A stretch of 64,000 nucleotides of DNA from JAWXBR01 sp046595995. GTDB taxonomy: Bacteria > Bacteroidota > Ignavibacteria > Kapaibacteriales > Kapaibacteriaceae. Positions within the stretch are counted from its first letter, which is position 1; every line of letters starts with the position of its first letter. Positions 1 through 8,508 of this stretch are shown here, in pieces. The position numbers were made by a program, and so were the translations under genes. The stretch spans positions 1-64,000 of the forward strand of contig JBKJNB010000131.1 in assembly GCA_046595995.1 (NCBI GenBank), in the 5' to 3' direction. Below the pieces are notes generated by a model that searched no databases, was not told the origin of the DNA, and was given only the letters and a program-made list of their open reading frames with translations.

Positions 1-763
1 CGACGAGGTACAATTCAAAAGGTGAAAGGGGCTGTGTGTTTCTCGATTTGAGACGCGTGGCCTTCAGTAATGCTTTTTCGTCGGTGACGAAGTACTGCAG
101 ATCGTGTCGGACCATGACCTGCTCGACGCCTTTACGCATACGCGGCACCGAATACGCTGACACGGGTAAGTATGTGCGCCATTTGTACGCAGGACGGTAC
201 GCGCATTCTGGAAGCCAGATGCCTTTGGGGTCACGTCCGAAGTGTCGTCGGTAGTTCGCTCGCGCAACAAACATTTGTAAGTCGACACTCGCGTCTTCAG
301 CAAGCAATGGCAGATAGCCATGTGTTGCGCCACACGTCATTATTTCAATTGCGCCTGCATCCTGCAGCCGACGTAATGCGCCAATGATGTCGCCTTTGTA
401 ATCCGCATCGAATTCTGCTGCACGATCATTGTACCATGCCTCCCACCATTCCGAGGACTCCATAAATTCTGCACCGATAGGGTCGACGGTCTGTGTTCGG
501 TCAGTTGCGGCAAGGTTGGCATGTTCAGCGCAATACGCTCTGAACAACTCCGGGAAGTCGGGATGTGCAAGTTGTTCGCACAGAACAGGTGAGATATCGA
601 AGGTGATGCCTGGCCTGATGCCATCGGCCAACAGCGCGTCACACATACGAAGCAACGGCAGATAACATTCCGCTACCGCCTCACAGAGCCAGTCGCTACC
701 GTGTGGCCACTTGCCGTGATGCATCACGTACGGCAGATGCGTATGAAAGACGAAAGTGACCAT
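1..763 (-). CDS. GH57 1,4-alpha-glucan branching enzyme, N-terminal part
   Basis: The reading frame starts at ATG 763 and runs off the left edge, so only the first 254 residues are present. The family (GH57, DUF1957-type branching enzymes) transfers alpha-1,4-glucan segments to form alpha-1,6 branches in glycogen. Visible family motifs are HTHLPYV near residue 7 (region 1), GITFDISPVL near residue 52 (region 2) and GIWLPECAY near residue 181, whose Glu (about residue 186) is the expected catalytic nucleophile. The acid/base Asp and the C-terminal helical domain lie outside the window. There is no obvious Shine-Dalgarno sequence; the tRNA-His terminator hairpin lies just upstream. Other GH57 activities such as amylopullulanase are less likely given the WLPECAY context. 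Confidence 0.85.
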   Translation of the reverse strand, partial: MVTFVFHTHLPYVMHHGKWPHGSDWLCEAVAECYLPLLRMCDALLADGIRPGITFDISPVLCEQLAHPDFPELFRAYCAEHANLAATDRTQTVDPIGAEFMESSEWWEAWYNDRAAEFDADYKGDIIGALRRLQDAGAIEIMTCGATHGYLPLLAEDASVDLQMFVARANYRRHFGRDPKGIWLPECAYRPAYKWRTYLPVSAYSVPRMRKGVEQVMVRHDLQYFVTDEKALLKATRLKSRNTQPLSPFELYLV

Positions 764-772
764 AAGCAACAA

Positions 773-799
773 ACGCCGCGGTTAGAAAAACCACGGCGT
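773..799 (-). terminator. Hairpin terminator behind tRNA-His
   Basis: An 11-base imperfect inverted repeat (773-783 against 789-799, one mismatch, 5-base loop) is followed in the minus direction by TTTGTTG. It sits between the 3' end of tRNA-His and the GH57 start, so it probably ends tRNA transcription. Confidence 0.5.
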
Positions 800-810
800 C
801 AGGTGTAGAG

Positions 811-883
811 GGCGAGCGACGGGGCTTGAACCCGCAACAACCAGAATCACAATCTGGGACTCTACCATTGAGCTACGCCCGCC
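811..883 (-). tRNA. tRNA-His (GTG)
   Basis: A complete cloverleaf on the minus strand with anticodon GTG in the loop TTGTGAT. The acceptor stem has eight pairs, including the extra G-1 (883) to C73 (811) pair that is specific to tRNA-His. Positions 8-9 are TA and the D-stem begins GCTC. The 3' CCA is not encoded and must be added after transcription. Confidence 0.95.
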
Positions 884-906
884 ATGCGAGTTCAAATTTA
901 GGGATT

Positions 907-1920
907 TTATTTCTTCTGCATTTGCGGACTATTGGCAATGCGCAACACCGACAGTGCGGGGAGTGATGCAAGTTCCTTTACTGGCAGCGATGTTATGTCG
1001 TTGCCACTGATGTCGAGAAACCCGAGGTTTTTGCATTTGCCGATCTCTTTCGGCAGTGTTGTGAGCTCGTTGTTTACCAATGACAAGCGCTCTAGGCTCT
1101 TGCAGTCACCGATCGATGGTGGTACTGATTCAATGCCGTTCGAATCTGCCTCGAATGTTTTCAGCTTCGAGCCCCCTATGCCGTCAGGCAGCTCCTTAAG
1201 GATATTCGATGAAACAGTAAGGGTCTCAAGATCAGGGAGCAGGAAGATGGCGTCGGCGAGCACAGATATTTCGTTATCGTTGACATTAATGTTTTTGAGC
1301 AGCTTCAGATTGCTGAAGAATGCAGGCAATGACTTCAAGGAATTGCCCTCGGCACTAAAAATAGCAAGCATGAGACATGAGGCTAACGATGTTGGAAGCG
1401 CAGAGGCCTTTATGAAGTCCATGCGAAGTTCTTTGATGTTGCCAAGTCCAGAGAACGCTCGCTCATCAAGCACGATACCTGGATTGTTCGAGATGTTTAA
1501 CACATCAAGGTGTACCATCGCGCGAATCGCAGCGGGCAATTCGCTGAAGTTGTTGTTGCTAATATTCAAGACGTCCAGATTACGTAGTTCGCCAATCGAT
1601 GCAGGTAATGACGTGAGCTTGTTGCGGCCGAGGTTGAGCTCTACAAGGTTTGCAAGGAGTCCGATACTATCAGAAATCTCCGTCAGGTTCTGCCCCGACA
1701 GATCGAGTCTGCGTACCTGACCCGGGTTCTTAAGGGCAGCCGATAAATTTGTAGCGAACGCAGTGGATTGCACCGTTGTAGCACCGGAAGAGGGGATGCC
1801 GGGACGGTCACGCTGTGCGTAGCACGGTGTGCCAAAGCACAACAGTGTACCCGCTAACAGTAGAGTAACTGGTGCTACCCGCTGTAGCCGCTTAATTTGA
1901 GTCATGTGTTGATTGGTCAT
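907..1920 (-). CDS. Exported leucine-rich-repeat protein
   Basis: A protein of about 337 residues. The start at 1920 (or ATG 1905) is chosen because a signal peptide follows directly: a basic start, then VTLLLAGTLLCF and a cleavage site near CYAQ. Longer readings run back into the divergent rho gene. From about residue 60 to the end there are roughly eleven leucine-rich repeats of the pattern LxxLxLxxNxLxxLPxxI, as in bacterial 'Shoc2-like' LRR proteins. No kinase, LPXTG or T9SS domain is seen. The protein is probably periplasmic or on the cell surface and binds another protein. Ligand and function are unknown. Confidence 0.75.
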   Translation of the reverse strand: MTNQHMTQIKRLQRVAPVTLLLAGTLLCFGTPCYAQRDRPGIPSSGATTVQSTAFATNLSAALKNPGQVRRLDLSGQNLTEISDSIGLLANLVELNLGRNKLTSLPASIGELRNLDVLNISNNNFSELPAAIRAMVHLDVLNISNNPGIVLDERAFSGLGNIKELRMDFIKASALPTSLASCLMLAIFSAEGNSLKSLPAFFSNLKLLKNINVNDNEISVLADAIFLLPDLETLTVSSNILKELPDGIGGSKLKTFEADSNGIESVPPSIGDCKSLERLSLVNNELTTLPKEIGKCKNLGFLDISGNDITSLPVKELASLPALSVLRIANSPQMQKK

Positions 1921-2036
1921 GTTTTGAAAGATACGGTGGCTCTGGAAATTTCCGCTTGCATGATAGATCGATCCGAGCGAGATTTGTGTTCCCCTCCCGG
2001 GCTGACTCCTTCGCCCCAACTTCCCCGTATACCTAC

Positions 2037-3338
2037 ATGACCCAACGGACTTCCGAGCAAGACTCGGTAATTGACATCTCTGCATTAAAAACCAAGAAGA
2101 TTGCCGAACTCGTAGAGCTCGCGCGTACGCTTGGTGTAGAAGATTCAGGGGATCTGCGTAAGCAGGACCTCATTTATAAAATTGTCGAGGCAGAAAACGC
2201 TCGTCAGATGAAAGAATCACATCACGAAGGTGTGACGATTTCTGTCGGTGTTATCGAAGTGTTGCCGGATGGCTATGCTTTCATGCGGTCTGCTGATTCA
2301 AACTACCTGCCATCACCAGACGACATTTATGTGTCCCCTTCGCAGGTTAAACGCTTCGGCCTCCGCACCGGTGATACGGTAAAAGGCCACGTACGTCAGC
2401 CAAAAGAGGGCGAGCGTTTCTTCGCTCTACTCAAAGTCGAAATGCTGAACTATCAGCCGTTCGACTTTTCGCGTGAACGCATGTTGTTCGAGAACCTCAC
2501 GCCGTTGTATCCTAACGAACGTTTCCGACTGGAGACGATGCAAAGCGAATACAGCTCGCGCATTATCGACCTCGTGTCGCCGATTGGTAAGGGACAACGT
2601 GGACTCATTGTTTCGCCACCGAAGGCGGGCAAGACCATCCTCCTGCAAAAGATTGCTAACGCCATTGCTCGCAATCATCCCGAAGTAAAACTCATCGTTC
2701 TCCTTATCGATGAACGTCCGGAAGAAGTAACCGACATGCGACGCAGCGTTAACGCTGAAGTCATCGCATCAACGTTCGACGAGCCACCAGAGCGTCACGT
2801 TCAGGTAAGCGACATGGTTATCGAAAAGGCCAAGCGACTTTGCGAAGCAAAGCAGGACGTTGTAATTCTACTCGACTCGATTACTCGCCTTGCACGAGCA
2901 CACAACACTGTTATTCCGCAATCTGGCAAGCTGCTATCAGGTGGTGTCGATGCCAATGCTTTGTACAAGCCGAAACGGTTCTTCGGAGCTGCGCGGAATG
3001 TCGAAGAAGGTGGCTCGCTTACGATTATCGCAACAGCCCTTGTCGACACAAACTCACGCATGGACGAAGTAATCTTCGAGGAGTTCAAGGGTACCGGTAA
3101 CATGGAACTCGTTCTCGACCGCAAGATTTCAGATCGACGCATCTTCCCTGCTATCGACGTTAACCGCTCCGGTACACGTAAAGAAGAACTTCTTCTCACA
3201 CCAGATGAACTCAACAAAATCTGGGTGTTGCGCAAGGTCCTGAGCGACGATCCACCCGTCGAGGCAATGGAAACACTGCTCGACAGAATGAAGGCAACGA
3301 AATCGAACTCGGATTTCTTAAAGTCACTTAATAGTTAG
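2037..3338 (+). CDS. rho: Transcription termination factor Rho
   Basis: 433 residues, the usual length for Rho, a hexameric RNA-dependent ATPase that ends transcription. The ATG at 2037 gives MTQRTSEQDS and the typical Rho N-terminal helical domain ('ALKTKKIAELVELARTLGV'). It is followed by the cold-shock-like RNA-binding domain (LPDGYAFMRS), the Walker A segment SPPKAGKTILLQ, Walker B VVILLDSITRLARAHN and the conserved SGGVDANALYKPKRFFGAARN stretch. In-frame codons upstream of 2037 encode no conserved sequence. The gene is divergent from the LRR gene, with about 115 bases between the two starts, and is followed by C- and G-rich hairpins. Confidence 0.97.
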   Translation: MTQRTSEQDSVIDISALKTKKIAELVELARTLGVEDSGDLRKQDLIYKIVEAENARQMKESHHEGVTISVGVIEVLPDGYAFMRSADSNYLPSPDDIYVSPSQVKRFGLRTGDTVKGHVRQPKEGERFFALLKVEMLNYQPFDFSRERMLFENLTPLYPNERFRLETMQSEYSSRIIDLVSPIGKGQRGLIVSPPKAGKTILLQKIANAIARNHPEVKLIVLLIDERPEEVTDMRRSVNAEVIASTFDEPPERHVQVSDMVIEKAKRLCEAKQDVVILLDSITRLARAHNTVIPQSGKLLSGGVDANALYKPKRFFGAARNVEEGGSLTIIATALVDTNSRMDEVIFEEFKGTGNMELVLDRKISDRRIFPAIDVNRSGTRKEELLLTPDELNKIWVLRKVLSDDPPVEAMETLLDRMKATKSNSDFLKSLNS

Positions 3339-3353
3339 AACGTTCTGAGCCCC

Positions 3354-3436
3354 CCCCACTTCATCGAATGGGGCCCCTCAAAGACATATTCGTCCGACCC
3401 ATTTACTGACAGGAAGGGGCCCCAACTTCGTTGGGG
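3354..3436 (+). terminator. Two G/C-rich hairpins between rho and the CDF gene
   Basis: The first hairpin is CCCCA (3354-3358) with TGGGG (3369-3373). The second and stronger one is CCCCAAC (3420-3426), loop TTC, GTTGGGG (3430-3436), followed by TAATT. The palindrome GGGGCCCC occurs in both (3370-3377 and 3416-3423), so one may be a copy of the other. They probably end rho transcription. The second ends only 8 bases before the CDF start at 3445 and could also hide its ribosome site. Confidence 0.45.
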
Positions 3437-3444
3437 TAATTCCA

Positions 3445-4326
3445 ATGACTAGCACAACGCACCGTGCGATGAACCTTTCACTCGCGACGGGTGTGGCCAT
3501 GCTGGGTGTGAAATGGGTTGCATTTGCTTTCACGGGATCGTCGGTCATCTTCTCCGATGCTGCGGAGTCTGTTGTACACGTTGCGGCAGTGTGGTTTGCC
3601 TGGTACGCGGTACGACTTACGGGACGTCCACCCGACCGCGACCACCAGTACGGTTATGATAAAATAAGTTATGTTTCCGCGGGTGTCGAAGGCGGCCTTA
3701 TCTGCGTCGCTGCACTCGTTATTGTTGGTAGTGCAGTGCAGAGTCTACTCGTTGGTGTTGCACTCGACCATCTCGGCTTCGGGATGCTGCTAACGGGCGG
3801 CGCGGGCGCCATAAACGCTGCACTGGGCATCTATCTGGTAAGGGTCGGACGCCGCGAAGGGCCGTTGGCCGTTGAGGCCAACGGCCAACACGTTCTGACG
3901 GATGCATGGACGAGTGCGGGTGCTATCATCGGACTTCTCACGGCCTACCTTACAGGCTGGCATTGGCTCGATCCGGTCTTCGCAATGCTCTTTGGTGCGA
4001 ACATCATTCGTGAAGGGATACGCCTTATGCGGATGTCAGTGGGTGGGCTCATGGACAAAGCCGATCCCAAGCTATATGCGACAGCGGAACAGATTATTTC
4101 CCGCCTTTGCAGTGAACACGAATGCGCCTATCACAGGCTACGACTGCGTACCACGGGCAATGCCATCCATGTAGACTATCACCTGCAAATGCCCGATGAC
4201 ATGCGCGTGCAGGATGCACATACACTCGCTACTTCCTTTGAAGACACGTTGTGCGCCGCACTAGGTCCGCGTTGTGAAGTGTTTACACACCTTGAAAGCA
4301 CCACGCAGCCGCCAGGACATATTTAA
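3445..4326 (+). CDS. Cation diffusion facilitator (CDF) metal efflux protein
   Basis: 293 residues with six predicted membrane helices followed by a cytoplasmic domain of about 80 residues, the usual CDF layout. Visible family features are the DAAES motif at the end of the first loop (metal-site Asp), HVLTDAWTSAGA in helix 5 (HxxxD metal site), and an acidic/His-containing C-terminal domain. CDF proteins export Zn(II), Fe(II), Co(II) or Mn(II) by proton exchange; the substrate cannot be read from the sequence. The start could also be ATG 3471, since a strong hairpin ends 8 bases before 3445. The gene stands alone, with rho upstream and a convergent gene downstream. Confidence 0.88.
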   Translation: MTSTTHRAMNLSLATGVAMLGVKWVAFAFTGSSVIFSDAAESVVHVAAVWFAWYAVRLTGRPPDRDHQYGYDKISYVSAGVEGGLICVAALVIVGSAVQSLLVGVALDHLGFGMLLTGGAGAINAALGIYLVRVGRREGPLAVEANGQHVLTDAWTSAGAIIGLLTAYLTGWHWLDPVFAMLFGANIIREGIRLMRMSVGGLMDKADPKLYATAEQIISRLCSEHECAYHRLRLRTTGNAIHVDYHLQMPDDMRVQDAHTLATSFEDTLCAALGPRCEVFTHLESTTQPPGHI

Positions 4327-4438
4327 ATCGTTTGCGCCCTAGCGCACAGCCGCTATTGGAATACCAATACCTCGGTTGTGCTCTGTTAAGAACCCTCCGA
4401 CGACTACCAAAAGAATATTGACAATGGTTGCCAAAGCA

Positions 4439-5875
4439 CTAATCCCTAAAAACAAGCTGCGGAGTTCCTTCAGAACTAACTACAACAAGGAGTCCGGGAG
4501 GAAGCGGCAGAGTCAGAAGACTCGCCGGTTCGATGTCCCGAATAATCTCGCGGCCATCGAGCGACAGGAGCCGCAACGTTGATCCCAATGGCCCATCGAA
4601 TTGCCGAACAAATTCCTGCAATGAGACGATTCGAGTGCTTTCGTCGAACTTATCCGATGACTCAACGCTAAGCACGGTTGCATCCAGTAGGCTTAAGAAC
4701 ATACCATCGGATGACGTTCCGCCGGCATGTAGCGCGCCTAGATTGTCTCGCCACATATTGTCACAATCGCCATACACCCCACTCGTGAGTTGGAATCCAC
4801 GTACGCGTACTTTTGCATCGGTGACGTGCACGGCAATAAGACACGCCATTGAAGGTGGATTCTTTGAAGTGTCAGTGAGTAGAGTGCCCCCTATCCACCA
4901 AGTATCGGAGGAACGCATTACGACAGACGGGAGAAACAGGTTGTTCGATGGCAAGGGTAACGATTCCGTTAGCAAGCTGTCACCCGCAGAACTCGACCAA
5001 TGCAGTGTCAGGTGAGCCACCTTAGCGGAATTTCTTACGCAAGCAATAAAAAGCGCTGTGTCTCCGAGTGGCTGCTGTTCGGCTACAAACCGAATCACCG
5101 AGTAACTAGGTTCGGTGTATGGTCTGGCTACGCTCTGCTGAACGAGATTCCGGTCAAATGAGGATACCCACACCTGAGCTTTCTTACCAGCCTGGAAGCG
5201 AGAAGCACTTGAAACCAATACACTCCCACCCGGGAAGACTGCAAACTCAAGCGGGCCATCAGGATCAGCAGTAGGTGGAGCGTCAATGGCTCCGACTTTG
5301 CGTTCGATGCCCGTCGGATCGAACTGATAGATAAGGTATTGTCCTTCGGCAGGAACGGGTACGCTGCCACGCTGTCGGCCACTTACAATGTGGCCACTCG
5401 CTGATGATGTTACGCCGATGCTACCCGTCCTTACTTGGGTAAACGTGTCGGATTTTATCGCAAACGATGGTAAGGCGTCAGATCGCAGGGTGACTTCGGC
5501 TACACTACTGTGTGCTGCCGTAGAAAGTACATTCCGCTGCAAGCCTCTGAATACAGTGTTAACGCCATCCCTGAAGCTCTGACCCGACAGGATCAAGTTA
5601 GTGTCCAAACTGCCATAGCTGAATACTCTATCATACCGCCCGTCAATTTTTTGATGCACGAATACTCGAAGCGGTCGTAGCTCCGTTACAAAGGCTGTGT
5701 CAGCCCCGCGTATCACGAATCCTGCAATCGATTCATAAGACAGTGAAGACAGAGCAGGTCGAGTGATGGGATACATAACACCAAACGACAATTGTTGACA
5801 ATTCCCACTCTGCGTTGCCAAATGAGCAATAACGACAGAGATAAGAAACACTATGTTCAGGCCTCTATGGTGCAT
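4439..5875 (-). CDS. Exported protein with T9SS-like C-terminal domain
   Basis: About 478 residues. The ATG at 5875 opens a signal peptide (MHHRGLNIVFLISVVIAHLA, cleavage near NCQQ). The body is rich in beta-strand and has no recognised enzyme domain. The last 70 residues (LGSTLRLLSLDGREIIRDIE to LLVVVSSEGTPQLVFRD) have the shape of a type IX sorting domain but lack the GxY hallmark, so the assignment is moderate. The start overlaps the stop of the upstream Cys-rich gene by 11 bases, which suggests translational coupling; loss of frame in that gene could therefore also reduce expression of this one. The function is unknown. Confidence 0.65.
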   Translation of the reverse strand: MHHRGLNIVFLISVVIAHLATQSGNCQQLSFGVMYPITRPALSSLSYESIAGFVIRGADTAFVTELRPLRVFVHQKIDGRYDRVFSYGSLDTNLILSGQSFRDGVNTVFRGLQRNVLSTAAHSSVAEVTLRSDALPSFAIKSDTFTQVRTGSIGVTSSASGHIVSGRQRGSVPVPAEGQYLIYQFDPTGIERKVGAIDAPPTADPDGPLEFAVFPGGSVLVSSASRFQAGKKAQVWVSSFDRNLVQQSVARPYTEPSYSVIRFVAEQQPLGDTALFIACVRNSAKVAHLTLHWSSSAGDSLLTESLPLPSNNLFLPSVVMRSSDTWWIGGTLLTDTSKNPPSMACLIAVHVTDAKVRVRGFQLTSGVYGDCDNMWRDNLGALHAGGTSSDGMFLSLLDATVLSVESSDKFDESTRIVSLQEFVRQFDGPLGSTLRLLSLDGREIIRDIEPASLLTLPLPPGLLVVVSSEGTPQLVFRD

Positions 5876-6557
5876 AACAGATCGGGAAGCACCCCGACCA
5901 CCACGTTGCATTAGGGGGAACCACGGGAGTCAGAGAGCTGCAAGTAGGAACGGCATCTGACTCAACAACAGCAAATGTCGTCTGGAGTTGTTGGTTTGCA
6001 TCCAGGCACACGGAAGTACGCACAATGCAGCAGGCTTCTCCGCAGCTCTGGAAATTAAAATGCCACCATGGGGTACCTGACGATCCAATCCTGTAAATTC
6101 GAAGGCAAGCTGCGTTCATGAACTGAATGACATTGTACGCGTTTGGACATGAGAATACTGCTTGATCGATGGGTGACAGTGCTCTAAACCGCGCCTCGGC
6201 AACGAGTCGAGGTCCCCACAGAACAAGGTCTCGAATCGTCGTCCATACGGTTCCATCGTTCGAGAGGAGAGTTACGAGAGCATTACAGTCCGGATCGGTA
6301 GCATCCACAAAGAAGTACTTTATCTTGAAGTAGACCTGTTCTCCGCACTGGATTACATCATACGTGTAACTAAGATTACATCCCGGATAGTCGGGATGAT
6401 TGACCTGAATCGTTTGGTTTTCGGCAATTACTTGGCAGCCAACAGGCTCACAATCAAGCTGGGCCTGACTCTCAGCCATGCAACTAATCCAAACTAAGCA
6501 AGTAAGCAATAACGGTTTGAGATAACCGGGGGGGGGGGGGAACGAAAGCACCTTCAT
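5865..6557 (-). CDS. Cysteine-rich secreted protein with homopolymer in its signal peptide
   Basis: 230 residues. The ATG at 6557 is preceded by AAGGAG at a good distance, one of the clearest Shine-Dalgarno sites in the window. The signal peptide reads MKVLSFPPPPGYLKPLLLTCLVWISC, cleaved near SQAQ. The four prolines are written by a run of 13 C (coding strand), so a one-base slip there would remove the product. The mature part has about a dozen cysteines, including a CC pair, and several tryptophans, suggesting a disulphide-bonded extracellular protein. No family is recognised. It forms a two-gene unit with the overlapping T9SS-like gene downstream and has a transposase remnant upstream. Confidence 0.65.
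   Translation of the reverse strand: MKVLSFPPPPGYLKPLLLTCLVWISCMAESQAQLDCEPVGCQVIAENQTIQVNHPDYPGCNLSYTYDVIQCGEQVYFKIKYFFVDATDPDCNALVTLLSNDGTVWTTIRDLVLWGPRLVAEARFRALSPIDQAVFSCPNAYNVIQFMNAACLRIYRIGSSGTPWWHFNFQSCGEACCIVRTSVCLDANQQLQTTFAVVESDAVPTCSSLTPVVPPNATWWSGCFPICYAP
6528..6540 (+). repeat. Homopolymer G13 inside a coding region
   Basis: Thirteen consecutive G on the plus strand, read as C on the coding strand, at codons 6-10 of the Cys-rich secreted protein. It is the longest single-base run I see in the window. Such tracts slip during replication and are the classic substrate of phase variation. A sequencing or assembly length error must also be considered. Confidence 0.9.
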
Positions 6558-6626
6558 GATGGCTCTCCTTGCGTGGTTGATGTCTTGGACAACTGCCGTA
6601 ACAAATGTATGAATTTGTTTGGTTTG

Positions 6627-6917
6627 ATGAGAGATCAGCAATTGCATGAGCACGTGCCCGATGTGAGAGCACCGTGGCGTGTGACGGAGATCGAGATTCG
6701 AGACAAAGAATTTGAGCTACGGGTCTACATCCATCCGGAGGAGGACGCAGAGATGCAGCGTCCGGAATGTGGGCGCGTGTGCGGACGATTATGACAACGC
6801 CCATCATCGTGGCGTCACCTGGACGGGTGCAAATTCAGGACGATTCTGACGTCGCAGGTGCCGCGGATACAATGCCCTGAACACGTAGTCAAGACGATGC
6901 AGCCACCGGGACATCTT
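6627..6917 (+). pseudogene. ISL3-family transposase remnant (N-terminal zinc-finger part)
   Basis: The first frame reads MRDQQLHEHVPDVRAPWRVTEIEIR and ends with ECGRVCG and a stop at 6792. The homology continues in another frame as RHLDGCKFRTIL, VPRIQCPEH and VVKTMQPPG. This is the N-terminal ISL3 transposase pattern, with paired CxxC/CPEH zinc ligands, but the first ligand CPECG is mutated to RPECG. The DDE catalytic part is missing. It is a dead fragment of about 100 codons with at least one frameshift, divergent from the Cys-rich secreted gene. It marks a past insertion at this locus. Confidence 0.7.
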
Positions 6918-7252
6918 TTTAAACGCCACCTACTTGCCCAAACCGTCAAGAAGGCATTCATAAGGCTTGCGGTTTAGGTGGCGGCCGAGATTGATCGATA
7001 CACCTAGCACAATCATGAGTCTCTGTCGCTCTCAATCCACTTATGCGTCCAGTCGTACAAGGCCGTAGGTTCTAACTTCAGAATACATCCGGCCATGCGT
7101 GGCGCAAGCACATCGACTGTGTCCCACCAGCTCTTCTGAGCAATAAGCGCCTCTATCATATTTGTTGTTCAAGTCTGCGCAGAAGCATACGACGTTCCGG
7201 AGCAGAAATGCCGTGGAACGAGACGGATGGTGCATCTGTAGTCAAGTCGGAC
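6918..7252. other. Non-coding stretch behind the transposase remnant
   Basis: No convincing gene is seen. The stretch begins with an inverted-repeat element (6924-6983) and continues with open but unconserved frames; a 64-codon minus frame at 7041-7235 has no recognisable similarity. It may be decayed insertion-sequence material. The convergent aminotransferase gene ends at 7253. Confidence 0.5.
6924..6983. repeat. Interrupted inverted repeat
   Basis: CGCCACCTA (6924-6932) and AAACCG (6940-6945) are answered by the uninterrupted CGGTTTAGGTGGCG (6970-6983). The left arm is the complement of the right arm with an insertion of about eight bases. It could be a leftover insertion-sequence end or a terminator hairpin. 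Confidence 0.5.
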
Positions 7253-8431
7253 TTAAACGGTTACACGCTCACCGATATGGATGCGGATGCGACGAAGTGC
7301 TTCGAGAATGTTCTCGATGCTGTTGGCGTAGGAGAATCGGATGAAGCCTTCGCCGTGTGCGCCGAATGCAGTGCCAGAAAGGCATGCAACGCCTGCTTCG
7401 TACAGCAGGAAGTCTGCGCACTCTTGTGATTTCATGCCTGTGCCTGTGATGTTCGGGAACACATAGAACGCAGCGTGGGGCAAGTGGCAACGGAAGCCCG
7501 GGATGTCATTGAGTCCGGCAACAATAACGTCACGGCGATTTTCAAATTCTTTCAGGAAGTCATTCACATACGGCAGTGTGCGATCACTGAGCGCCTCGAC
7601 GCCTGCCATTTGCGTGAACGAAGCCGTGCACGATGTAACGTTGGTCTGTAGCTTGGCAACAACCTTGGCAATGTCTGGCGGAAAGATGCCGTAGCCAAGG
7701 CGCCATCCCGTCATGGCGAACGTCTTCGAAAATCCGTCGAGGATAATCGTGCGTTCGTACATGCCTTCGAATTCTGTAATGGACGTGTGATTGAAGTCGC
7801 CGTACGTCACCTGTGAATAGATCTCGTCGCTTAGAACAATCAAGTCGTGTTTGATGGCCAGGTCGGCAATCTGACGCAAATCTTCACGCGTAAGAATACC
7901 GCCTGTAGGGTTTTGCGGTGTGTTGATGATAATCATCCGTGTCTTCGCGGTAATGCTTGCTTCGAGATCTGCAACATCAAAACGGAATTCCTTTTCTTCG
8001 CGCAGTTGCAGTGGTACCGGAACGGCTTTAAGAAAGTTTATAACCGATTCATATATTGGAAAACCAGGATTCGGGTAAATCACTTCATCACCTTCGTTCA
8101 GACACGCCATCATTGCAAAGAACATGATGGGCTTTGCGCCGGGCGTGATTACGACGTGGTCAGCCTTGACTTTGTCGTAGCCGCGTGTTTTGTTCACGTA
8201 ATCGGCTACTGCCTGGCGTGCCTGAGGCAAACCAGCGGCTGGACCATAATGGGTGAAGCCCGCATCGAGTGCATCCTTGCCCGCCTGAATGATATTTGGC
8301 GGAGTATCGAAATCGGGCTCACCAATCTCAAGGTGAACAATGCTCTTGCCCTGCGCTTCGAGGGCGCGGGCTTTTACAAGCACTTCAAACGCAGTTTCGG
8401 TACCAAGGCGTGAGATACGGTCGGCGATATG
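7253..8431 (-). CDS. Class I/II pyridoxal-phosphate aminotransferase (aspartate aminotransferase-like)
   Basis: 392 residues from ATG 8431 (MHIADRISRL), the start that matches the family N-terminus. It belongs to the AspB/AlaT-like fold-type I aminotransferases, which move an amino group between an amino acid and a 2-oxo acid. Visible residues: Asn171 in NTPQNPTGG, Asp203 and Tyr206 in LSDEIYS, the PLP-binding Lys237 in DGFSKTFAMTGWR, and a C-terminal FIRFSYA segment with the substrate-carboxylate Arg. The substrate (aspartate, alanine or another amino acid) cannot be fixed from the sequence. tsaE lies about 80 bases upstream on the same strand. Confidence 0.92.
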   Translation of the reverse strand, partial: HIADRISRLGTETAFEVLVKARALEAQGKSIVHLEIGEPDFDTPPNIIQAGKDALDAGFTHYGPAAGLPQARQAVADYVNKTRGYDKVKADHVVITPGAKPIMFFAMMACLNEGDEVIYPNPGFPIYESVINFLKAVPVPLQLREEKEFRFDVADLEASITAKTRMIIINTPQNPTGGILTREDLRQIADLAIKHDLIVLSDEIYSQVTYGDFNHTSITEFEGMYERTIILDGFSKTFAMTGWRLGYGIFPPDIAKVVAKLQTNVTSCTASFTQMAGVEALSDRTLPYVNDFLKEFENRRDVIVAGLNDIPGFRCHLPHAAFYVFPNITGTGMKSQECADFLLYEAGVACLSGTAFGAHGEGFIRFSYANSIENILEALRRIRIHIGERVTV

Positions 8432-8508
8432 CATGACGATTCCGGAAGTGAACAACGCAGGGAAAGAGCAAAGATACTAGATCGCTCGGAGCCTGACCGA
8501 CGTGGCGT

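Noticed and set aside
932..1720. A 262-codon plus-strand frame opposite the LRR gene
   Set aside because: It is the complement of regular leucine-rich repeats; its serine/arginine-rich translation has no family pattern.
3351..3357. C8 tract behind rho as a phase-variation site
   Set aside because: It lies outside genes and is part of a terminator-like hairpin.
4376..4582. A 68-codon plus-strand frame with a lysine/arginine-rich product resembling a ribosomal protein
   Set aside because: Most of it is opposite the end of a minus-strand exported-protein gene and no ribosomal family motif can be seen.
7041..7235. A 64-codon minus-strand frame in the gap before the aminotransferase
   Set aside because: No ribosome site, no recognisable similarity, and it lies in decayed insertion-sequence surroundings.
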